A stretch of DNA of 64,000 nt from Otatea glauca (lineage: Eukaryota; Streptophyta; Magnoliopsida; Poales; Poaceae): the NCBI GenBank assembly GCA_036346275.1, contig CM070715.1, positions 71,411,667 to 71,475,666 on the forward strand, written 5' to 3'. Below the pieces are notes generated by a model that had not been told where the DNA came from, made no database searches, and worked only from the letters and a program-made list of their open reading frames with translations. Numbering within the stretch: the first letter of the stretch is position 1; the number at the start of each line of letters is the position of its first letter. Positions 22,021-34,700 of this stretch are shown here, piece after piece. The translations under genes and the position numbers were made by a program.

Positions 22021-22245
22021 GCCGCCCGTCCCGGCGCCCGCCCCCTGAGCCTGGTCCGTCCGTCTACGCCGCCCGTCCCGGCGCCCGCCCCCTACGCCTG
22101 GTCCGTTCGTCGACGCCACCCGTCCCGGCGCCCGCCCCCTGCGCCTGGTCCATCCGTCGACGCCGCCCGTCTCGGCGCCCGCCCCCTGCGCCTGGTCCGT
22201 CCGTCGACGCCGGCTGTCCCGACGCCCGCCCCCTGCGCCTGCTAT
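22021..22245 (+). repeat. 47-bp minisatellite, about 4.8 copies
   Basis: Units start at 22021, 22068, 22115, 22162 and 22209 (last one partial). Each has GCCGCCCGTCCCGGC, GCCCGCCCCCTG and CCTGGTCCGTCCGT-like parts, with a few substitutions. Since 47 is not a multiple of 3, long ORFs here are not evidence of a gene. Confidence 0.9.
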
Positions 22246-23207
22246 CTACTCCAGCTGCAGGCCTTCGCTCCCTCCGGCCTCCGCTCATCTCGGTGCAGTG
22301 CCCCCCTCCTGCCACCGCTGAGATTACATTACTCAGATGCAAATTTTTATCCTTGATCTTTATGTTTATGTTCATCTCAGTCATCTGTATGTTTCCAGTT
22401 TATATGTTTTGACATCAGAGAAGATATGAATTGAGAAAATTATGATGAAGCAAGATAATTTCCACATAAATGCTTAATATTCTGAGCTTTGATAAACTTG
22501 GATCAATTTCTGTGCATGTGAAGACAGAGAAAATACTCACAGTGATCAGTTTTAACCACTCTTTTTTCCATTGGATGCAAAGGTTTGTACATAGCATTGA
22601 TCAGTTAAAACTGCATAAGGTTTGTAATTCCTGTATCAATGAGCAATTGAGCACAATTGGTTTACCATCTACTGGAGAGTATCACCATTTCCATTATCTG
22701 CAATTTGCAACATGACCTCAATGACAGTAACTTGCAAATCCATACTAGGCAGCAATGAATGGTGTCATCATCATGTTGTGTAGCTTGAAGCTCAATCTAC
22801 AAACCTTAAGACATGAAAGTTACCAGTAGCTGTTAAATAAATACAAAGACTGTGCATGTTTTCCCTTCTGAATCAAAATCTAACTTACCATGGGCGTTGG
22901 GGGCGATACGTAGAAGACGGAGGGGGAAGAAAAGGAGCTAGGGAGTGGAGAGTGCACCTGAGGAAGGAGAGCGTTCACCAGTACCACACGTTCCACGCCA
23001 TCGCTTCCCCATCCCCGATCCAAATCCAATCGATCGAAGGAAGGAGAGAGCACCTAAGGAACCCTAGGCGGCGGTCGGTGGCTTGCAGCGGCGCAGCATG
23101 GCGAGGAGCTGAGGCGCGGAGCCATGGAGGAGGGTCGGAGGCGAGGCACCGCCGAGCTGGGGGAGGGGGAGTCAGGGAGGGGGCGGTGGCGTTAGGGCCT
23201 AGGGGGA

Positions 23208-23580
23208 GACGTGGAGCTCGTGACCAAGACGCTGCAGTTCGAGCACAAGCTGTTCTACTTCGATCTGAAGGAGAACCCGTGGGGGAGGTACCTCAAGATC
23301 TCCGAGAAGACGTCGGCCGCGCGCAGTACCATCATCGTGCCTGTCGCCGGCGTCGTCTGGTTCGTCGACCTCTTCGACTACTACATCCGTACCAACGAGC
23401 ACAACGCCTTCAGCAAGGAGCTTCACCTCGACACCAAGATCGCCCGCCTCTCAATGATTTGCCCGATTTTGTCGCTAATTTGGCTTTCGCCGTTGCTAAC
23501 TTTGTGTGGTTCCTGTTCGTTGCAATGAGCAGGTGGTCTACTTCAATATTGGGGAGAATAAGAGAGGCCGCATCCTCAAG
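23208..23580 (+). pseudogene. Pur-alpha (PURA1-like) gene fragment
   Basis: First exon part 23208-23438 reads DVELVTKTLQFEHKLFYFDL, KENPWGRYLKISEKTSAARS, TIIVPVAGVVWFVDLFDYYI and ends FSKELHLDTK; the next exon 23533-23580 reads VVYFNIGENKRGRILK before a GTGATG donor. This is the first PUR repeat and the start of the second of the plant transcription factor Pur-alpha, a single-stranded DNA/RNA-binding protein. The donor expected at 23439 is AT instead of GT, the Gly-rich start upstream is out of frame, and nothing after 23580 matches the rest of the family (about 300 aa). An intron-bearing fragment points to DNA-level duplication or transposon capture, not a processed copy. Confidence 0.82.
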
Positions 23581-25796
23581 GTGATGTAACGTTTCTCTAC
23601 ACTGGTGTTAGTGAAATTTCTAGTTTTGTTAATTTTGTGTACATTTGGTATGGCGAAATTGCAAAATTAGTACATACTAGGAAATTTCATGTTTGATGAG
23701 TTGAACTGTTTAGGTAGAACATGAAATTAGGCATGTTGAAATGCAATAAATGTTGCAAATACTGGGAAAATTGGTCTAGAGGAAGGTGATTCTATATAAC
23801 TCCACACAATCTCAATAGCAAACTCAATCTATTTGAGAGGTATAAAAAAGGCAATTCCTTTTTTTTTATTTTCTTCTCTTATATTCATAATTCATGTATG
23901 AATTAGATTGCAAAAGAGTACAAAACTATCTTCCATTTACGCAAGAGTCAATTTAGCTTAGTCATCCGAGCCCATCCTCCATTTTCAACCTAGCTTCGCC
24001 ACTGCTGGCAGGTGACGCGTGTTACCTACCGTGTTTGGGTAGCTCGGGGGGGGGGGGGGTAGCGAAGTGCATGGCAACTGCGACAGGCGGCCAGGCCCAC
24101 GTCGCTGTCGAGCTCCTGGAGCTTGAAAGGAACTACCGAGCCTGGTGTGTCACACTACCCTGCCACAGCAGCCTGCCTCCTCCCGCATTCCCGCGCTCAC
24201 CTGACCTACCGTGGCGCCGCCCACCTTCTGAGCTCCCCTGGCATGGTAGGAGACACATGTCGCCTGCCACGCCTTTGGAGCTCACATGGGTCATTTTCAC
24301 AATTTCGAACGGAAGGGGCTATATTTGTAAAAATAAAATTTTGGGGCTAGAAAATGGATCGACTCTGCGTTTACATGCATTTGTACAGTTTGTAAGATAG
24401 GCCACGCCGTACCAGACACGGCACCAACCTACTCTAGAGTCTATACACGTTAAAATTTAACGAAAATGCCACACAATTATACTAAATCTTCGCTAATTTG
24501 GTACTGTTTTATGTATGAGCAGTGTTTCAATACTTTCTCTCCCAATACAAGTTACACAAATCTTGAAGCAAGCGAAAGGGTAATTAATCATTATCTACCA
24601 TTCATTCATGCTTTAATATTTGTGCAACTATCAAAAAGAAAAGCATTGAAGCACCTCTCTATATGTATTTCTCTACAATGCTAAGATTATTTTGCCATGT
24701 TTTTCATATTTTATTGTATCGTTAAGCATGGAGCTAAATTTTTTTATATCAATTGTGCGTTTACTTTTGTTATGCATCAGTGTGGGTAGTATTTTGCTTT
24801 AGTTTTAGCCTGGTTATGCCGTTAGAAATTGGCTTTTGTTTTAGTCTGAGTTCATCCCGGGGCATGTTAGATACCTGGTTGCACCACATGCCACGGTCAA
24901 AGTAAGAAGGTCACCCAATTCCTTCCATTATGTTGTGTTATGGACATATAACATTACTATTTAATTGGCTTTGGTGCTTGATTGCTATTTGCTAGTTAGC
25001 GCTGGGAGGATTATGGTGCAAATTGGGATCCTAATAATCTGATGCTAGTATTTACTGCCATTTTCACATAATAGTGCCTGAGAACGTTAATCCGTTTAGC
25101 CGCCGGTCCGAGTAATTGCGATGTTCATTGTGTTCTTGCTCTGACATATATATTTTTTACATTGCTAGCTTACTGATCTGTTTGGTGTTACCTTGTAAAA
25201 GTAGAAGGTGAAACCACTGTTGGGGAAGATGACCGGAGTGGATGCTCATCTTATTAAGCATCCACTTGAAACCAATAGCAGCATTGCACTCATTCTTGGA
25301 AGCACTCTTCTCCTCACCTGATTAAGAGAAAATTTCATGACGTGGCTTACTGTGGAGGTTGCATTGATAGTCAATTATAGAGGTAAAAGGACTATAGAGA
25401 CATCCCACGAATTTTGTTGGACAAGAATCTAAGTATACCTAAATTAACCGATTTCAAGAGAGGGGAGAGGTAGTTTTAAACCATACATTCACATTGGAGC
25501 AAGCAATGCAAAGCCCATGCAGGAAGCCGTCACTAAAAACCCCCTCCACATCCTGTCAGTGACTTGAGGTCTGCCAAGTCAAATAGATTCATCATAATTT
25601 TCACATGTACCGAGAGAGAGTTGAAGAATCAAAATCTTGCACATATTTATTCCATCCCAAGCTGTAACTTGATATTCTCATTGAAGAAAGTGTAATTAAG
25701 TTTCTAAGAATTATCGTAACAAAGTATATTTTACAGAAAATGAATACACATAAATCTACGAGACAGGTGTCAAATTTTAGTAAAATTTGTTACTCT
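23581..25796. other. intergenic, no gene seen
   Basis: AT-rich DNA with a run of 14 G at 24046-24059 and GC-rich flanks to about 24290. The part at 24527-24660 has a diverged second copy at 31677-31783. No conserved protein was recognised in the short ORFs. Confidence 0.5.
24527..24660. repeat. dispersed repeat, copy 1
   Basis: Shares, in order, CAATAC.TTCT, AATACAAGTT, ACAAATCTT, ATCTACC, TAATATTT.TG and CTATCAAAAAG-like blocks with 31677-31783 in the same orientation. Family unknown. Confidence 0.55.
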
Positions 25797-26025
25797 GGCC
25801 CTGTTTGGTACGGCTCCAGCTCCACCAGATTCATGGATCTGGTGGAGCTGGGTATTTGTAGCTTCACAGATTCGTGAAGCTGGATCTGTGGGTATATTAA
25901 GAGTGTTTAGGTAGGTCATATTATTTAATTTTAGACTAAAAATATAAACTTAATTCTATTTATTTTAGCCTACAAGATTCAGATCTGACGTGGAGCCAGA
26001 ATCTGGAGCTCTACCAAACAGGGCC
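25797..26025. mobile_element. MITE, GGCCCTGTTTGGTA ends (229 bp)
   Basis: Perfect 14-bp terminal inverted repeat GGCCCTGTTTGGTA / TACCAAACAGGGCC. TCT lies on both sides (25794-25796 and 26026-26028), a possible 3-bp duplication as in Tourist/PIF-Harbinger MITEs. The interior has further inverted text (CTCCAGCTCCACCAGATTC region). It lies about 200 bp upstream of the PORR gene start. Confidence 0.8.
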
Positions 26026-26220
26026 TCTAATGATAGTCTGCGCTGATCTTCCAACTTACTCTAGTGAATAATGAATTAATTCATTTAAAATGACTAAGAA
26101 TATAATTATGACCTTTTCTCTTTTTTGTTTTCAGAATTTGAAGTACAACTTTTTGCCATCTCTGTTGTGCGCTTCTGAATGCGTGGACCTGTAGTGCACA
26201 GACTGGCATTCTAGGCATAC

Positions 26221-27375
26221 ATGATGGAAAGAAGATTGGCAGCATATTTATCTTCAATTCCCAGAACTCTTCCCTTGGTACAATTCAAGGCTATGTCCTC
26301 ATTCTCGGCAGGTCATGGACACCGACCCAAGAAGAAGCTTTATCACCGTGAGCCTGGCCTCGACAAGGCCATGGACCTCCAAAAGAAGCCTGCTTTCCTC
26401 CTTCGTCTTCGTGAGCTCATCTTGGCCCAAAAGACAGGTGCACTACTTGTACGGGATCTTGAAAAGGAGGTTGGCTTTGTCCAAAAATGGAACTTTCTCT
26501 CACTTATCGAGCGTCACCCCAATATCTTCCGTGTCTCTGGTGGAAGTGCCTCTCGAGAGCCCATTGCTGTCACGCTTACTGAGAAGGCCAGAAAGATATC
26601 GAGTGAGGAGACACAGGCTCGAGAGCTAATGGAACCTATTTTGGTGAGAAATCTAAGGAAGCTACTAATGATGTCAATGGACTGCCAGATCCCTCTAGAT
26701 AAGATTGAGCTCATCCAATCTGAATTGGGCTTACCCAAGAACTTCAAGATCAACTTGATTCCTAGGTACCCTGAATTTTTTTCAATCCAGGATGTGAAGG
26801 GATTGGACCATTTGTGTTTGGAGAGTTGGGATTCTTCACTAGCAGTCACAGCCCGAGAAGAAAAAATGAATTTCGAGGGCTTCCAAATAGACTATAGAGG
26901 GATTCCTAAAGATGGAAATATATTGGGTCCTTTTGCTTTCAAGTTAAAGTATCCAGCAGGATTTAGGCCCAACCGGAAGTACCTTGAGGAGGTGGTTAGG
27001 TGGCAGAAGATGGCATTTCCTTCACCTTATTTGAATGCTAGGCGGGTGGAGCCCGCAACACCACAGGCTCGGAAGCGAGCTGTTGCTGTTCTACATGAGA
27101 TTTTGAGCCTGACAATGGACAGACGACTAACATCTGATAAGCTAGACGTATTCCATAACGAGTACAGGCTGCCATGCAAGCTACTTCTTTGTTTAATAAA
27201 AAATCATGGGATCTTCTACATCACTAACAAGGGAGCAAGAAGCACTGTCTTCCTGAAGGAGGCCTATGACGACAGTAACCTTATTGAGAAGTGTCCTCTG
27301 TTGAAATTCCATGATCAGTTTGCATCTTTAATTGGCCGACCATGTTCCGACTCAAATAATCCATTGGCAGTATAA
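26221..27375 (+). CDS. PORR-domain protein (plant organelle RNA recognition), WTF-like
   Basis: A single-exon gene of 384 aa, the first of two adjacent Met codons being taken as start. Residues 1-30 are Arg-rich and poor in acidic residues, as in a mitochondrial presequence. The PORR domain fills about 35-370, with KKPAFLLRLRELILAQK, KWNFLSLIERHPNIFRV, RNLRKLLMMSMDCQIPL, NLIPRYPEFFSI, WDSSLAVTAREEKMNFEG, WQKMAFPSPYLNAR, LTMDRRLTSDKLDVF and NHGIFYITNKGARSTVFLKE. PORR proteins bind RNA and help splice organellar group II introns (WTF1 in plastids, WTF9 in mitochondria). Which member this is, and its target, cannot be told here. The frame is intact and lacks introns, usual in this family. An acceptor-like tttcag at about 26133 hints at a 5' UTR intron. 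The C-terminal tail is short and hydrophilic. Confidence 0.93.
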   Translation: MMERRLAAYLSSIPRTLPLVQFKAMSSFSAGHGHRPKKKLYHREPGLDKAMDLQKKPAFLLRLRELILAQKTGALLVRDLEKEVGFVQKWNFLSLIERHPNIFRVSGGSASREPIAVTLTEKARKISSEETQARELMEPILVRNLRKLLMMSMDCQIPLDKIELIQSELGLPKNFKINLIPRYPEFFSIQDVKGLDHLCLESWDSSLAVTAREEKMNFEGFQIDYRGIPKDGNILGPFAFKLKYPAGFRPNRKYLEEVVRWQKMAFPSPYLNARRVEPATPQARKRAVAVLHEILSLTMDRRLTSDKLDVFHNEYRLPCKLLLCLIKNHGIFYITNKGARSTVFLKEAYDDSNLIEKCPLLKFHDQFASLIGRPCSDSNNPLAV

Positions 27376-27587
27376 TTGGAGTATTGATTTACATGGGAGA
27401 ATAAAAACATTGGTGTGCTGGCCAATGCATATTATTAGTTCAAACTCAGGTCTGCTCACATAAGCTCATTTGCACCAGCCAACCATGTAAGTCCTTTGTA
27501 CAATGGATGTTTCTTTCAGCTTTAGCTGCTAAAGAGGGAAAACACCACCATCTCATCTTCAAATGTGAAGTTTCCCGGGAATCAAGT

Positions 27588-27660
27588 GGCAGCTCAGCTG
27601 ATAAGACACTTATCGTTGTACAAGAGGTCACAGGTTCAATTCCCGCCATTGTGGGTTTGG
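27588..27660 (+). repeat. tRNA-derived SINE-like element
   Basis: A box-like AGCTCAGCTGATAAGAC (about 27591-27607) and a B box GGTTCAATTCC (27633-27643) are spaced as in a tRNA or a SINE head. A proper acceptor stem does not form, so it is not a working tRNA gene. It lies about 210 bp after the PORR stop, on the same strand. Its right end is not clear. Confidence 0.5.
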
Positions 27661-28392
27661 AATGTTGGGGATGGTATGGGCTAGGTTTAGGGGTTTTCAG
27701 GAGAGGATTAACATACATTAGTGTTTTGACTGTTGAGTTTGCTTTTCTTACTTGGATGGCTGTCTGAACTTTCTAATAAATAATATGGTCAGATACTGAT
27801 TGTACTCATGTGATTCTGCTTGCAGAAGGGTACTTGCTGTTATTGTTGTGCATCTTAGAATGTGACACACCACTAGAATCCTGTTGATTGGTTGTATGCT
27901 TTTAATTCATTACTAGCATCATTTTATTTTCCCTTGCATCAGTTGAACCATTGGTAATGGTAATAGTAATAGACCATGCTGGTATTGTTTCTCAATCAGT
28001 TCTTTTTTTGTTTTTGTTTCTGAATCCATACACAGGCAGAAAGCACCTGTAAAATGCTCCAGGTGTCGTCAATAATCCAATTTTCGATCCATCTAACACA
28101 CGATTGGTCTGCTAGTTTTTGAATTTGTTGAGAGTGCCAATCTTTTCAACATCCATCATATCTGATTGTGTCCTGATGCTTATGTTAGTTACTTTAATTA
28201 TGTGCATTGGATGGTATCAATCCCTCAAACATCAACGTATTTTTGTGTTAGACTATTTTCTAGGCAGCAGGACATCCTTACATGTCATTTGAGATATCTA
28301 AGAATGAGAAATGACTTCACGTGTAATTTTACATCTTCAGCATTTACTAACTTAACATCTGATGAATAGTCGTGACAAAGATTATTGTGGGC

Positions 28393-28677
28393 AAGGTTGT
28401 CAAGGCGATTTTGCAAGTCATGGCAATAGTTAGACGGTGGTAATAAAGAAGTAAGAAGTAGAGAGCTAGCAGAGCAATAAACAAGAGGCAGCGAGCAAGA
28501 AGCAGTGAGCAAAATGCAGACTAAATCAGAGGAAGAAGCAGAGTATAGCAAAGAGAGAAGAAAGGAGGGAGAAGGGGTGACGCGGCTCCGCGCTCTCGCC
28601 TAAAAGACCTAGGGCCTGGGCAAATGGCCCGTCGTCTGCTTCCAGCCCACAGGACGCCTTGGCGATACCATGACAAC
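28393..28677. mobile_element. hAT-like MITE candidate
   Basis: The left end has AAGGTTGTCAAGGCGA; the right end, read inverted, has TGTTGTCATGGTATCGCC then AAGGCG. The ends are related to each other and loosely to the element at 9133 (GGTTATCACGGC). No clear target duplication was found. Confidence 0.35.
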
Positions 28678-31676
28678 ATATATTATAGGCAGCTACATAC
28701 ATATACTTAGATAATATTCTTCATTTTGTTGAGATTGCAGCATAACTTGCTGGCATTTGTACTAACTTGATGTCTTCCTAGTTCCTATATTGTTGGTTTA
28801 GTCTTAATTAGTTGTAGTGTTTCGGATGATTGAGAGGTGTCTGATAAGTCATGAAACATTTTCAGCGTCCTCATGTATTCCAGATGCCAGTTTTCTTGTT
28901 TACATGGATTTAAATGCAGAACGAACAAGAAATTGTGCTTTGCTATCGACCTCTTGTTCCTATGGAGCAACCAGTAGGATTATACCATGCCGTGCATGCA
29001 GAATGATGGCTTGTGCCCAAATAATGAGCATGCGTTAGTCGAAATATGTTTTGAACGGTCACCATGTATTTACGTTGTTATTTGTAGTTTTATTTGTGAT
29101 TGAATCACGATTTTCTCCATGGTTAATTTGATAGGACTCTATAATTTGATCTCAGAAATGTGAAATACTTAAATATTTAGTTCATATGCTGATTATGATT
29201 CGAAGCAATTGTGAGTCATCTTAGATAGCGGCGACTTGACTGCATAACTTAAGTTTCAACTTTCAACTGCTTATGTTGCATTACCACATTCATCATGCCT
29301 ATGGCACATTGATGAGAAGAACGAAGATCAGGACATTTCAATTTTCCTACCCTCACTGATTATGATGCATTACTGGTCTTGTAGTATTCAGGTTATTCAT
29401 AATTGCATTAACCGTGCCTATCTGGTCCAGCAAAGAAGGTCTATTTCATTGCTGTGTGTTGCTGAATTATCAGTGCAGGTGGCGCTAATGCGCGTCTGTA
29501 CTATAATGATCCATTGCATTCAGTCTAGCCAGTGTTACTTCGACATGGACTCGGGAGTCAGATTCGGCCAAAAAAAATTAGACATGGGAAATGCTACTCG
29601 GAATCGGACACAGGTGTCGCGATCTGACTCGGATTTGAGGTATCCGGTTTGGCAAATTTTTTTGGACATGGGTGTCGGAGTAACACCGAGTCTAGGTGTA
29701 TCTCCCTGCTTTCCTGGTATTCTGCTATCTTTGTACCAGATGTTGTATAAGGAACAAGGCACAAACAGGTATGCTAATGCAGAACTGACAGCTGGGGTTG
29801 CCAGTGGCCTAATCTATTCCAATGTAGATGGTTCTGTGTGCTTCGGCTGGTTCATATGTTTTTCCTTATCAAAGACTTGCTGCGGTTTACGGTCTGATAG
29901 TTCAGAATTATGTCCTGCAGCCTGTGCATTTTAACAAGCACTGCATATTTTTGCTGCAGATTGCTCCATTTTTGTTAAGCAAGACTTGTGCATGTGGGAT
30001 TATAGTCCCCATGTCTTCGTAATCTTCACTGGCAATAGTTGAGCAGAGGGAACTCACAGTAGGGTCAACTATAAGCAAGGGTGGCCAATCGTTTACGATC
30101 TTTATCCAGCAGGAACAGGTATGCAACACGCCAACGAAAGCATTTTTTTTCTGTTATTGTCTTAGTTCAAATATTGCAATTAAATCATTAAATGTTTAAG
30201 TATCATCACCGTGGTTGCCTACAGAGTAAGTTGCCATTTGGAATTTAGCAACCCAGCAGTCTAGATCAGTCGTGTAGCATGTGTTTGGTTTTGTCAGATT
30301 ATTCTGTGGCAAGTCTGTGGCAATAATGTTATTTTTGTGTAATTACTGCTTTGTGTCAGAATCGATCGACTGTGTAGTTATCAAGTAAAGAGACTTTACA
30401 ATGGAGTGCTTTGACAGATTGCGCGAAGGGCTGAATAATGACATTCTCTGAAAACTTGTAGGTTAAGTGGTTGCTTGCTGCTGAATAATGACCGATGAAA
30501 ACGGGAACACTCCTTGCTGTTGACCTGGGACCAGATTCTAAACACGGGAAGCTTTATTAATGGTTATGCCAATTCCTGCAACAAGCGAATAGCAGGCACA
30601 GGTATGGACCCCTTTCACACTTCCCAGACTATCTTGAGTATGTTCTGATATTTCTGCATCGAAGTGGTTGTCCACATAGAATGTCTTGGTGGGAGATGAA
30701 TTAGGGACGTATTCTATACAAACCACAACGCTATACTAAGCTGTTCGTGGGATCCATTGGAATAATCAGACATATGCCAAGTAAAGATGGACCGACAAAA
30801 TTATGGATGGTGTGGACAATTGAGGTGAAATGAAGCCAACTGGCTGCTGCTCAGTTTGCCGCTCAATTATTTATAACCCGTGAAAGTGAGGAGTATATAC
30901 GGGAGCAATGATTGGGACCAGATTCTGCAGACACTAAGAGAGCACCTATAAATGATAGTGGTCATGAGCCTGGTCAGATGCACTGAAAGTTAGATTTGGA
31001 TGGGTGTTAGTGGCTGTTAGTTTAGGAAGGCCTATCCCCAAGTCATACAAATACAATGGATGGAGACTAGAGGCTCTTTTCTAATCCTAGTAAGCATTTA
31101 TGCCTCCCTCTACAGTAACCTTTCCGAATGATGTCACTTGCACAACTTACATTGTGAACCTTGCGTTGGCCTCCCTTAAAAATTTTGGCTCTATTATTGA
31201 ACACCAAGAGCACATGCTTTTCGTTGCCCTCCAGTCCCCTTCAGCCTATAGTGACCCATCTGGATTTCCAATTGATTTGTCTTTCTTGTACACCAGTCTT
31301 TGCCTGCCTATCCCTGTCCTTGAGTAGCATTACCCGTTCCATAAACAACTTTTGTGTGTGGCTGGGGCCTGCCTTTTTAAGTTGGCAACTTCCACAAAAT
31401 CACAAGAGTTATCACTGCTTCAGAACCGGCTTGCTTGCTTGGTTTTGGTGTCTTTTTCGCTGGACCCTGCCTTGACTTTATGAAGCTAACATTATCTTTA
31501 CTTGTCTTTCACTTCGATTCTCATAGTTACCACTAGATTTAGACCTAAATCTAATTTTATTTTTTTCAATTAGGTAGGTTTCCGGTTTCTTGTAGCTTAT
31601 TGATCAATACATCATTAGCCTTTTCACTTCTGATCAATGTCTCTATTGGCTCTTAGCTTTTTAAAGTGGGAGTAGT

Positions 31677-31783
31677 TCTTCAATGCTTTCCTTCTTAATA
31701 CAAGTTGTACAAATCTTAAAGTAAGATCTACCTTTTATTTATGTCTAATATTTATGTAACTGTCAAAAAGTACCTCTCAGAAA
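31677..31783. repeat. dispersed repeat, copy 2
   Basis: Diverged copy of 24527-24660 in the same orientation, sharing AATACAAGTT, ACAAATCTT, AAGATCTACC-like and TGTCAAAAAG-like blocks. Confidence 0.55.
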
Positions 31784-34700
31784 GAGGGTGTCTTTTACCT
31801 TCTCTACTCATAGTAGGTCTTCAAACTTTAGACAAAGTTGGCAATTAGAAGGAACCGTGAATTGCGTTGTCCAACGTCTCTTTGATGGTTGAACGTCGCA
31901 ATTAGGGTGGCCTGTCCAGACCACCCCTGTTTCTGTCATGGTCTGTCTGATGTCTATCCATTAGGAGGGCAAAGCACCTAATTTAGGTTGTGTAACAATT
32001 TCTCTTTTGCTTGCTTGAATGAGCGAATTGGCGCTTAGCAAGCAAAGAATCCTGATTTGAACATCAGAACCTGCTTGGACATCACCATCCCTCGTTGTGG
32101 ACAAATATTTGGACTATGTATCAGCATCATGTTGGAGTCTCATTTCTTCCTACTCCTGCATAATCTCTAGTAGCAAGTCATTTTTATGGTTGTCTCATCT
32201 GAAGAAAGTAAAGTGTGCATTGATATATCCATGGAGGGGGTCCATTATGGTGTAGCAGTGTGTGATTTGGTTAGTTCAGATTTCACAATCTTGGCATGTA
32301 ATGAGGATGTCTATCCCTGTTCTTGTGGTGTTTGCAAGTCTCCCTGATCTTTCTTTATCTCTGTCATGTTGCCAGGTAAAGACATATCAAAGGCGGATTA
32401 TTCTAGCCCAATACTCAAGGAACGATTTTATTCCATGTCAATCAGACTGAGCATCTCGAGAGGGAGATGAATCATTCCATCTTTAGTTCACCACCAAACC
32501 CACAAGCCCGGTCAATCAATTTAGGTAAAGCATTTGAGATAGCTTCTTGCCATGTTAAATAGTTATAGTGTAGAATCCTTTTGTGCAAATTTTGGAGGGG
32601 GCCCTTGGAGCTGGAGCAATCATATGTCTTATCTTATTAGTTGGGTTTAGTAGCTCCTTTCTTCAACTCTAGGCTATATAAGAAGTAGCAAATTGCACCT
32701 TGTATTGATTATGGAATGCTATGGAAGACAGATAACCTAAATTTTGATGGGGGTAAACATGTACCAGCTATTTGCACAAATCAACCTAGTACAATGCAGG
32801 GCAACTTTTGTTAAAGCTAAACAAACAGCTCTTGTCGGTTCGGGTACGGTTTGTTGTGGAACAAGATGATGGCCACCCTAATGCTCCGCTACAAGAATCT
32901 GATTGCCAATTGCCAACCTATCTGCGTCTTCTAGCTATGAATAGCGAAGGCATATGCACGCCTGGCAGTGACTAGTGCAAGCTGCACTGTCGCTTCCGAT
33001 CTGAATGATCGGAAGAAGTGTGTGGGGCTGCCGGTCTTGCTCTTGTCTGCTGCAGGGTTGATGAAAGCCACCTGCTTCTGCATCTTCCCGCCATCAAAAT
33101 TCTCTCGGAGCTATTTGCCTTTGTTGCCATGCTTTCGGTCTCTGTGTCCTTCGCTTCCTTCAGCGTCAGTCTGCCTCACATTTTTCTTTTCTTTGGCCGG
33201 TTCTCTTGTACCCGTCTCAACTGTAGAAACTTAGACGTTGAATCATCGTTCTGTAATTTTGTTCAGTACTGCCTATTTTGTATAAATACCGGCCAATAAC
33301 ATTATCCTTACGGTATCTATTTGCAGGTTCCCTTCTCCAGGTTAATTTCATCTTCTCGTGTTCTGTTGCAACAATTGTGGTGTGACGTGGTGCACAAACA
33401 AAAACAAAGGGCGATGATGATGGCGTGGAGACCGACTGCGTTAATTGTGTCTGTCAGACTTAGGAGGAATTTCAAGATCGATATCCTAGCCGGGATCATC
33501 TTCTCTTCTTTTTCTCCCCTATACTATGTAGCTCGATTGTGAGCTCAACAATCCATACCTAAACTGGTCCACCTTTTAGGCAAAACTGAGAAAGCGGTTA
33601 GGGCAGAAAATGTCTGCAATTCGCAGGAATGGAAACTAGCTAGCTAGAATGTGTGTATGTATGTAGGAGGAATCTGTTCCTCTGCCTTCGTAGTAAATAA
33701 CGCCATGGTGTTCTTGCCCTTGTCTTCAAGCCTAATTTCTCGTGCATTGATTTACTACCCTCAACAATGCTTTTCTTCGTGCTGATTTGATTGGCTGGAA
33801 CTTGTATCTCGATTCAGCATGCACTTAGCGTTGCGTTGGGAAATTGACCTGTACACACGTATTAGTACTGCCACTGATATGTTTAAAGCTAATATTATCT
33901 TAGCTTTAGTATGTTTAAACCTGTATACGCATGCCAGTACTATCTCTAAAGTTCTTTTCAAGTGACGTTCTAGGATCCGCGTCGTCTAATATATTTGAAG
34001 TTATATCTCTAAAATTCTTTTTTTAGTGACGCCGTAAATTCCGTGCTGTCTAATATGCTTAAAGTTATATAATTAGATTTACTGTTAAAAATATTTTTAT
34101 AATATTATAATTTTTTAGTATGTAATAAGATAAAGTTACCCAAAGTAAGATCAAAATCACGCCTTGGGACCATAAAAAAAAACATAGGATGAATCTATCT
34201 ATATCAATATTGTTGGAGAGGTCGCCGCAGCGCATCACTTGACCGGAAGATGGTGATTATGCCCGGTGGGCCCGCCGACGCAGACACGCGGCAGCTCAAT
34301 TATACGCGCTTGTGTGCGAGAGGCAACGGTGCACATGTACGACCGGCGTACAGTGCCGTAGCGAGCTGCAGGTCATGGAGGTTAGGTCGGGTCGGGTCGG
34401 GTCAGAATATGGTGGCACTGCAACCCTATTAGCTTTGAGCTCATGTAACCCAGGTAAGAATTGCAAAAAAACGCGTTAATGATTTTAAAATAGAAACAAA
34501 TCTATTTCGAACGAAAAAATATTAACAAGATTAGGCTTGATAAGGGCTCGTTAACTCGATTATGAAATTACCACTTAAACGATAAATAAAATAATTCTAG
34601 GTTGAATTATGTCAATTTTAAAAAAATACTTAGTAACAACTCGTTAAGCTGGTAGCCAGTCCTAACCCTAGGCAGGCGCCAGGGAGGAAGGAAGCATCTG

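Noticed and set aside
22856..23584. 242-aa ORF over the Pur-alpha fragment
   Set aside because: It reads a different frame from the conserved PUR protein text and is a shadow.
27588..27660. Functional tRNA gene
   Set aside because: A and B boxes are present, but acceptor and anticodon stems do not form properly; a SINE head fits better.
33018..33299. Hydrophobic ORF resembling a membrane protein
   Set aside because: Short, without a recognised family, overlapping another frame of equal length; no exon structure around it.
34383..34408. Telomere-like GGGTC repeats
   Set aside because: Only four units of a pentamer, not the plant TTTAGGG heptamer.
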